Assembly: GCA_027382625.1 (NCBI GenBank)
Contig: JAJKFJ010014155.1
Span: 1 to 11,228 of the forward strand
Origin: Tetmemena sp. SeJ-2015
Lineage: Eukaryota > Ciliophora > Spirotrichea > Sporadotrichida > Oxytrichidae
Direction: 5' to 3'
DNA: 11,228 nucleotides
Shown: positions 1 to 8,412 of the stretch, in pieces
Layout: each line of letters begins with the position of its first letter
Numbering within the stretch: position 1 is the stretch's first letter
Notes under the pieces: generated by a model
What the model saw: the letters and a program-made list of their open reading frames with translations, nothing else
What the model was told of the DNA's origin: nothing
The model's database searches: none
Translations under genes and position numbers: made by a program

Positions 1-347
1 AATTAGTCTTGAGGATGCTTAAGTAGAAATTTCAGACTTTACTCTTATGAATTTGATACACAATAATTACTATTTACCTCTCATAGATGTTTAAAAGTCT
101 GATAAATAAATTAATTTATACTGATCTAAACATCTCAAAGATGACTGTACAAAGCATTTAAACTTTAAAAAGCCCAAAAGAAATAATAGAAGTCATAAGC
201 TCACAAATCCACGCAGAGCATTAAAATATGATTGGGAAATGTTTAAATTCTTAATTAATTTTGACTCTAAATATCTCAGTTAGAAATAGCAAGCCTATAG
301 GTGTCGACATATTAAAGACCATTTAGAATCATATCAATTTAGCCTTT
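1..347 (+). CDS. 3' end of an unrecognised gene (5' part outside window)
   Basis: An open frame with TAA/TAG read as Gln starts at base 2 with ISLEDAQVEISDF and meets TGA at 122-124. That stop lies inside a candidate 54-bp IES bounded by two AGATG copies. With it removed, the frame runs on through a basic stretch (LNFKKPKRNNRSHKL, then NPRRALKYDW) to a TGA near 345-347. This end would overlap the 3' coding end of UTP15 on the other strand by about 70 bases, so the true stop may be earlier, through another excision I cannot see. I recognise no domain. Composition is lysine/asparagine-rich. The frame is convergent with UTP15. Existence as a coding segment is moderately supported; its exact end is not. 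Confidence 0.4.
85..138. other. Candidate IES, 54 bp, pointer AGATG
   Basis: Direct repeats AGATG lie at 85-89 and 139-143. The segment between them is A+T-rich and holds the only in-frame TGA (122-124) of the left-hand gene. Removing one repeat copy plus the interior leaves the frame open. The length is a multiple of three, so the support is loss of the stop rather than a frame change. Confidence 0.5.
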
Positions 348-2040
348 GAGTTGGGCAAGTTCTTTTCCTAGTGCAGTTTAATCATCGATGGTCTTCTTTA
401 TCTTGTTGAAAACTAGATTGTCTACTTTTTGAGAGAAGTTTCCCAATACTGCGGAGTGCATATCTAGGATAACTCTTAGAACTTCTTGGAGAACCCCTTA
501 GAATCTATGATCGAAGGCTTTGTCATTCAAGAATTCTAGAATCTTGCTGAGTTCATTCTCGGAATGATTAGCGAGAGATATTTCAAGTCCTCCTCTTTCA
601 ATGAGTTCCTCGAACAGAGCTAGAATTATTTCTGGATTACCTTGATTTAGAGAGGATAGGAGTGCTTGCTTGTATTAGAACTTTTTAAGGAAAGTTTCAT
701 ACTCTGCCAACTTAACTTTCCTTTGTTTTTGAGAAGCAATCATATCATCGATTGACGGAGTCACATATTGCCCTCTATAGAAGTACTTATAGTTCTTGCT
801 TTTGGATTGGAATCCAGGCTGGAATGACTTCATAAGTTTCTCTTCCTCATCTTCATCTTAATTTAGCTCTTCTATAAGCTTAGACTTTACGATAAGTGAT
901 CCTGTGTTGAGACCCAGTCCAAAGTGATTACCACATGCTGAAATGTCCAAGGCAAAAATCTCAGAGGGAACCTTTATCTTATAAGCTACCTTCAAATCGT
1001 TTTACTCATCAATAGAGAAGAACTTAAGCTGGTTATCTAATCCTCCTGCTAGTAGTCTATCCTTAGTTTTATCATACTGAACTTTCATAACTGGCTTTTA
1101 GAATGCTATGAACTCGCTTTATTTTTCAAGAATGTTTTACTCGTTGATGAACAACTTTGAGATTGTATTTGAATTAGCTACTGCAAACAAATTTTATCTA
1201 TATGAGACGAAATCTTCAATTGTTTATTCATAGGAAACAGAAGAAAGATGCGTGTTGTAGTTTCTCAGATCCCATAACTTCACAGTTTTGTCTTAACTAG
1301 CGCTCAAAATGAGGTTATCATTCACATATTGGACCTTTTTAATGTTGTCATTATGCGCACTTTTAATATTTTATTATACAAAAGATAAAGGAACAAAAGG
1401 AATCGCAAATATTTTAATAATAGTGAAAAGAGATTTAGGGTCCGATATTCCAAAGTACTTAATTCCTGAATCGTTTGAAGCAACCACAAATTCTCTTTGG
1501 TTACTTTTAAAGTCAAAGCAATTGATTTAGCTAAAGAAGGATTAGGGAAGATGAATAATTTTACTTCTCATGCTCCTAGTAAGTCTTAAGGATAAACTTG
1601 TTCTTAATCTCGAATAGCTAAATTTTCCCATTCTTCTCTCCAGCGAGCATTAAATTACCATCTTATCGCAACTTCACACTAGTCACTATATCCTTGAATT
1701 TATAAAGGGAGGTCATTGGCTTGAGTCTGTCATCGTTGACTATAAGAATTTCATTAGGGCTAAGTTAAAATTACAATCTTCTCCTTCTGGCTATGTGAGT
1801 GAGTATATATCAATTTTAGCTGATACTGCAGCAGCCATTAAGTAGGGCTTCTCTCCCTTGCAGAAACTAATATCTGTTATCTGCATCGATTCATCTTTCT
1901 CCATGAGCACATTTTGATACTTCTTCCAATAGCGAGATTCTTGACTCTGCTTATAACTTTTCTTCGAAAACCTAAATGGTTTAAATAATAAAGCTATGTA
2001 TATACCTCTTGGGCTTGATTCTTTAGAATTCTAGTGACAT
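276..2040 (-). CDS. UTP15: UTP15, U3 snoRNA-associated WD40 protein of the small-subunit processome
   Basis: A nucleolar WD40 protein needed for 18S pre-rRNA processing, a member of the UTP-A/t-UTP group of the SSU processome. The start ATG is at 2038-2040 (MSLEFQRIKPK) and the stop TGA at 276-278. Removing introns 1972-2005, 1740-1774 and 1531-1564 and the IES 1361-1411 gives one frame of about 536 residues, against 518 in the human protein. Visible landmarks, in order: the N-terminal SRYWKKYQN motif, blades such as VKLRQDGNLMLAGEKNG and NLILSASQDKTVKLWDL, and the UTP15 C-terminal domain beginning NYKYFYRGQYVTPS and containing FLKKFQYKQALLSSL. The family match extends over the whole length, so the assignment is firm. 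It is transcribed divergently from the membrane-protein gene, with only about 93 bp between start codons. Confidence 0.94.
1361..1411. other. IES in UTP15, 51 bp, 8-bp pointer TTTTAATA
   Basis: Plus-strand TTTTAATA occurs at 1361-1368 and again at 1412-1419. The enclosed sequence would otherwise insert a hydrophobic 17-residue run (around IFAIPFVPLSF) into a WD40 blade where homologues have none. Excision gives SLFTIIKSAHNDNIKKVQ, the expected blade spacing. There is no GT...AG pair of the right length, so it is not an intron. Confidence 0.85.
1531..1564 (-). other. UTP15 intron 3, 34 bp
   Basis: On the minus strand the segment begins GTAAAATT and ends CTTTAG, with an internal CTAAT that could serve as a branch point. 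Removal changes the frame and joins YQEHE to NQINCFDFKSNQ, restoring the WD40 reading. No direct repeat flanks it, so intron is preferred over IES. Confidence 0.88.
1740..1774 (-). other. UTP15 intron 2, 35 bp
   Basis: Minus-strand GTAATTTT...CTTATAG. It contains CTAAT about 15 bases before the acceptor, as in intron 3. Removal joins KIDIYSLTQPEGED to FNDDRLKPMTSLYKFKD and corrects the frame. It has no flanking direct repeat. Confidence 0.87.
1972..2005 (-). other. UTP15 intron 1 (or IES with pointer AGGT), 34 bp
   Basis: Minus-strand GTATATAC...CATTTAG. Removal joins the first exon (MSLEFQRIKPK) to RFSKKSYKQ in frame. The ends can also be read as a direct AGGT repeat, so the same 34-base excision could be either spliced or eliminated as DNA. 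Sequence alone cannot decide; intron is slightly preferred. Confidence 0.75.
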
Positions 2041-2133
2041 TTTATGACTTTCCCTGTTTGTTAAATATATAAGCTACTTTATTGTATTTAATATTTGCTC
2101 TCATATATTTGATGAATTAATTTAGAGCATTTC
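2041..2133. promoter_or_regulatory. A+T-rich divergent intergenic region
   Basis: About 93 bp between the start codons of UTP15 (minus) and the membrane gene (plus). It is A+T-rich and TGA stops interrupt the frames. Both promoters, and in the soma possibly two chromosome ends, would have to fit here. No specific motif is claimed. Confidence 0.4.
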
Positions 2134-5100
2134 ATGGCTTCAAACTTCCAATCAAAGCTTTGGTCTATTCAGCAGTCTAATCTTTAGCTTATCTATTCTT
2201 CAATTTATAATTTTTATTTGCAATAACATTTTAAAGTTTTCAATCTCTCAGGGTTCATCTAATCTGATAGAGGATGGATTGGCTCTCTATCTTTATCAAA
2301 CCTCAGCAATCATTTAATCTTCAAACTTTACTCAGCTTCATAGCTAAAATTCGCCAGCAATTCATAGCTCTGTCAAATATTCTACATCTACAGCATCTTC
2401 AATAACAATCTCAAATTAACATTCATTATGCTTTTAAAAATTTAAAATTGTAGATTTACTGAGAACATGGCTTAAATATAAGGAGGTGCTATTTTGCTTC
2501 AAAACGTGAAAGCCACTCTGGAAAATAACTTATTCGAATCAAACGCAGCTCTAGAGCAGAATGGAGGAGCAGCTTATCTTTCCTGCCAATCTGAAGCTGC
2601 TTCTACTTGCATGTATAACTTATCTGAGAACACCTTCGACAAGAATTAGGCACTTATATCAGGAGGAGCAATTCAAACTGATTCAATTAATTTAATAAGT
2701 GTTGATGTAATTTACTATGACTTGTATTCACCAACTGGCCTGATTTATTTAATTTAAATGATGACAAACTCCTTTTAGGACAACATAGCACCATATGGAA
2801 AAGATTATGCCTCTTATGCTTTCAAACTAAAGTTGATTGAAAAATAAGAAAATCCATCATCCTCAACAAGGAGGTAACTACAATCAGACTATAAAATAAT
2901 TGAAAGCGATACCCTCACATATCAAATTGTTAGTGGCCAAATATTAACTGAGGCCATTCTAATAGGAATCTTTGATTAAAATGATCAACTTATTACGAGC
3001 GATAATTTAAGTGAAGCCCTATTAACCTCAGCTGATTTAACAGTGCAAGTTTCATAAAATAATAAAATTACTGCAGAGAATGGAATTTATTCCTTCCCTT
3101 CAATTTCATTAGTAAAGGTATTCAATTTTATATTTAACAGAAACTTATTTGAAAAATATTTAGCAAAGCCAAATTATAACACAACGATAAAATTCATTAC
3201 AAATGCGATAAATACAGATCTCTTTCAAATGGTTTCAGGATAAGTTTACTAAGGTAACTATTGAATTTCCTAATTTCTATATTAGACTATGCTGGTTATA
3301 ATTGAACTTATCTTGATTATTATTTATGCTGTTGGAGTTAGTTTCAGAGAATGCATTGAAGGAGAAATTAGTCAGAATAGTATGTGCTTCGAGTGTCAAA
3401 AGGGTACTTACTCTTTCAATCCTCTGAGCACATCTTGCTCAAAATGCTTCAGTCATGGTTCCTGTGGTGGGAGAAATATTACTGAAGTTTTGCCTGGATT
3501 TTGGAGATCAAATATAAAGAGCATAAATGCTTACTAATGTCCCAATGAGGCAAGTTGTTTGTAAGTAATTATTTTTTCAAAACTAATTAGAGGAGGAGTG
3601 AATTCGACGTGTGACATAGGTTACGAAGGAAAACTCTGCTAAATATGCTCAAAGAATGTAAGCGGAGTGACATACGCGAGGCAGGGTGCAACTAGTTGTG
3701 TGGAGTGTGAGAATCTATCTATATAAGTGTTAAAGCTCTTAGGAATAATGGTTCTGATTTCACTTTATGTTATCTATCTCCTCTAGTAAGTTTGTGATTA
3801 ATTAATTTCCTATAGCTCTATACTCAGCAATCCTAAAAGGAATAAGCCCCAGACAGTTCTGATTAGAATTCTCACCAACTATTTCCACGCTATTATGATA
3901 GTCAAAGACTTTGATCTCAGCTGGCCTTCTCAAGTAAATACAGCACTACAAAGCTTCTCGTTCTTAAGTAGCTAAACATAAACTATATTCTCATTGGACT
4001 GCTTTTATTCACAAAGTAACAATATGGCACTACCTATTTTCTACATAAAAACCATAGTATTTGGACTCCTACCCATAATTTTGAGTCTACTTAGTTCTCT
4101 ACTGTGGCTTTTAATAAACGCTATTTGGAAATGTAAAAAGAAACCTCCGATTATTGTAAAAATTGCATAAAATTCTATAATATATATGGTTGAATTTGTT
4201 TAGGTTGAAATTGTAGAATAACTTGAGCTAGAGTATAATAGTCACATCCTTCATTTTCAGTTATCTTTGCTACCCAATTATCCTTTTATTTTTAATTATC
4301 ACAAACTAAAACTTCGCTCTATTCAGTTGCTCTAGAATAGATGGCAAGTCATACCTTAAGTCAGACTATAACATAGAGTGCTGGTCGGGTGACTATAATA
4401 GATACGCTCCAGCTATTGGACTAGCATACATCTTCTTTTGGACTATAGGTTTTCCCTTAATGATTTTTATCACACTCAAGAAAAACCAATCCAAACTAAA
4501 TGAGAGAGAAATCATAGTCAAGTATGGTCTATTCTTCGTCGGATTAGATGACTAAACATTTTATTGGGAAATTCTCGTTGTAAACGCTCGAAAAATTATT
4601 TTCATCATGTGCTCCACTTTAATTGATCAAACCTTTTTTTTAAATATACTTTACTCTCCTCTATAACTTAGGAGCTAAAAGTATTGATTATTGCACTTAA
4701 CTTTTATAGGCCTTGATAGGGATATTCGTTCTTTTACTTCAAGTGCAGCTTTTGTTTTACTTGAGGCCTTATATAGATCCAAGATTTAACTCAATTGAGA
4801 AACAGTCAATATTTGCAGCAGTAACTATTTTCTTCTTTCATTAGGATTATAGACTATGATTTTATACGGGGGCATCTTCTTCGTTTAGAGTGAAGTTCAG
4901 AAGAACAATTCGTCTCTTTTCATCTTGTTTCTGTTAATTATGTTCTACAACATTTACTTTTTGCTGCTCTGGCTGTACAGATTTGTGGCTATCTTGATAG
5001 TTATTCATGTTAAAAAGCTGGTCAAATTTCCCATATTGAGGTTTTTGACAGTGTTTAAAATTTAAGACTACGAGTCTGAACTTATCCGTCACTAAAGAAG

Positions 5101-8100
5101 AAGAATACATTTGTAATTTATTATCACAGGAGTATTCACGAGAGCAAAGTAAGTTTGATGAGGGGACTAACTAGCAGATCTTTCAACGAGAGGGGCTAGT
5201 CACCTTACTTCTAGTCACAACTCAAAACACCCGAGGGATAGTCTGTGAGAGTCTAGGACACAAATATAGGCACATAGCTCAAGTCAATGGACTCAGATAG
5301 AAACAGATTGCTCTCACAAAATTCATTGAGGAAGAGTTTCAGAGATCAAAACGTCAACTAGTTATTTTAATAACAATATTAAAGAAGCATATAATATCCA
5401 GAGGCAGAACTACAATAGGAAATTTAATCATCTGAATATATATTTCTTCTTTTCGAAAAGCTAAAGGAAAGCAATCTCCTATGAAGAACAGAGCGGGAAA
5501 GATTTAAGTTTCAACACAAAAATTGTCATTTTATTCTTAGAATTTTAACAGTAGAGAATAACGCTAATCTAACCGACTTTCATACCCCAAATAATAGAGT
5601 TGATTCAAAACCGCTTTTAATTAATTTTCAGTATCATTTTAATTTAGCTAGAGGTGAATTTCTCGCAATTTGACTTTATCCTAATATAATAAATTAAACT
5701 TAGTTTTAATGACTTAATGGGCGGATTCGAAGACTCCTAAAACAAATGGACTGATCTGAGAAGTAAATTCAAGATTGAAGGTGCTCAGAAAGGAAACAAA
5801 ACTTAATTAGCAAAGGGCAAGGGAGAGAGCTTTGTGAATTTAGTAAATGCAGCAAGGTAAAAGACCAATTAAATTTAAATGGTGCACCTATTTATTCTAA
5901 AGAGTGACAAGGAGCTGAATATAATTTTCTTAAATCGAGTGCAATCAACTAAATTGGATTTGAGCAGGTTGCAATCAAATGCAAACGAACAAACTAGATT
6001 AACCAATATTTGATATTAAGTCCCCTTCCATCTAGGGCGGGTGAAATTAATTATCTTGTTTAAATGGAAGAAGTGAGAATGATAACTTTTAACGAGAGAC
6101 ATGGGGAGAGGTAAGAGTCCTAGCCCATGCAAATCTACTCAATTGATAATAGCCAGAACTAAAACCATCTAGATGTCTACACTTCAAATTATAGACAGTC
6201 GAGCTTCCTAGACCCTAACCAAAGCTAGTCATACTAACAACACGCAAAGGGCAAAGAAATCATTTATATCTTAAATAATGAAATAAATATCATAACTTTA
6301 GTAACAAAAAAATATAGTGACTATTTATAAAATTGTAGGTACATTTAAAAATTGATTATCAATGATGAAAGAGATTTGTATAAGAGAGCTTCGACTATTT
6401 TTATAATCGACTGTTAAATTTGAGCATCCACAGGTTTGCCAGCAGGAGAGAACTTTCCTTTTCACAACAATATGGCGAGCACTTTGCATTTAGACCCAGC
6501 TCAACACTAACTAGCACTCCTTGGAAATAGAAAGCGAAAGAAGATTGACAAGAAACTGAAACAGCAGCTGCTGCTACGACTATAAAGCTAGATTCAACAG
6601 TTGCAGAATATGTCAGAGGGAGATGAAAAGGAAGAAGAAGAGAAGGATAATGGAAGCTTGATTAATGGAGTGAGGTCTATGATAAGCAACTCTCCCCGCT
6701 CAAAGGTAAACTACGCAGAGCAGAGTGAGATACTAGCCATGAAATTATCTTTGCTCACTTAAGTAAATTGAGTAACGACTTGCAATATGCGAATATCAAT
6801 CTCATAAGTCCTAATGCAAGCGTACATAAAATAATCTTTGAAAAGCCCTCTCCAGTTCAATTCATAAGCAAGAGACTCTCAATCCATGATGGCAAAGGCA
6901 TCAGTGTTCCATCATAGGATGAATAATTTATCTTGATATATTTGAGAATCTATTACTAGTTTCGGCCATAACAACAGCAACTCCCATCCCTCTCCTATCA
7001 ATTTGCATTCCCAGCAGCCGCAAAGTGGCCTTCCTCATTCTAAGTTTTAGTATCAGAATAAGAAGAATCAGGGAAATAAAATCCATTCTTAAAACACCAT
7101 TGAGTCTTAAACCATAGTTCATGAGTTAATGCACTTTTAATAATTGAGAATATTATTCAGTTAAGTTTAGAATAGAAGATAAAGTAATAAGAGGAAAAAA
7201 ACGATGATATTTAATGAGGCACCGGATTAGGATAATAATTAAATAGTTGTGAATTCATAGTATTAGATATTCGGCAGCCCCTTCACTTTTTCGCCCTCGG
7301 ACACTCAAAACACTAAGTATACGAAGAACCGCTATTAAAAGAAAGCAGTTAACATCATTATCAATTTCATTTATCTTTTAAGTTCCTAAACTATAAATTA
7401 ATTCAAAGGATGCTGATTAGCAGCCATCTGACCCTCAAAACTTTGAGAGTATAGATGAACTACAAAGCATCAGATTAAAATGGATGAGATATTAATTTAT
7501 ATTGATTTGAGGAAACGCTTGATCAAAGAAAGATTTGATAATCAAGTGATTGAAAATTTTAAGTGAATCAAACTAACTGACATATTTGATTTCATTATTT
7601 TAAGATATATTTTTAGTACAACCGGCAAATCTTCTCATTGCTCGTAGATGAGATATATTCAAAAGCTTAAGGAATAATTACGATTATCTTACATCTCAAA
7701 CAATTTGAGTGTATAATCTTATTGGTAATACAATTGAGCCATCTGAAGGCTGCTGAGAGTTTGAATTTGGTAGTTGAGACTTCAAGAGAACCAGAGGATT
7801 GTCCACCATGCTGTAAAATAGGTAGAGACTTTCACTCTAGTTACCCTCTTCTCCCAGCAATTATAATTTAGTTCTGTCATCTAAATTATTATATAATTGT
7901 GCAGGCTTCCAATAAACTTAAGATTTACAACTAAGCATGTATATTTATAAGCTTGTATTTAGTTGGCTATTCTTTGATTGATTTTCTTATCAATGACTGG
8001 AGTTGCTTGTGCCTTGACTTGATCTTAGAGCTGATTCAACCTGTCTTAAAGTTGGAAGTGCTTCACAAAGAACTGCTGAATTTTAGTGATGAATCCGTAG

Positions 8101-8381
8101 TCACCGAGGAACTCCAACTCACAATCCTCTCTTTGCAGGTTGAGACTTAGATCCTACACCTTAATCAATAAAATAAAATTGAACTATTTGCATGTATAAA
8201 TCTAAGGCATAAGAGTTTGGTTTAGAGTCTGGACTGTGAAGAGGTTGACTAGAGCTGTTGAGGGATGTTCTGACTGGTCAAAGTTGCAAGTTATTTCAAA
8301 GCTGTACTCAGTGTCAGAGTAGACTGTGCTTCCCTACACTCTAAAGTAGTATTTGGGCAAGCTTATCAAAAGCTATGTGGG

Positions 8382-8412
<31 letters not shown>

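Noticed and set aside
1309..1530. Plus-strand ORF of 73 codons, and the overlapping minus-strand one at 1322-1516
   Set aside because: Shadows of UTP15 in other frames that run through its IES.
3118..3140. 23-bp GT...AG intron (GTATTC...AACAG)
   Set aside because: Splicing it moves into a frame with TGA at 3150.
4189..4216. 28-bp intron GTTGAA...GTAG
   Set aside because: It restores the same frame, but the donor is unlike the others and leaves extra residues. The TATAATA pair explains the site better and removes the intron-like segment entirely.
4628..4650. Frame slip at an eight-T run, as a sequencing error or programmed frameshift
   Set aside because: An ACTTTA direct repeat flanking this run gives an exact 32-bp excision that restores the frame and a good membrane helix, matching the pattern seen at many other sites.
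5113..5129. 17-bp intron GTAATT...CACAG
   Set aside because: It is shorter than every convincing intron in the window. The TCAC repeat pair gives a 35-bp excision with a better join.
6928..7122. Minus-strand ORF of 64 codons
   Set aside because: Antisense shadow of the Ser/Asn/Gln-rich tail of the membrane protein.
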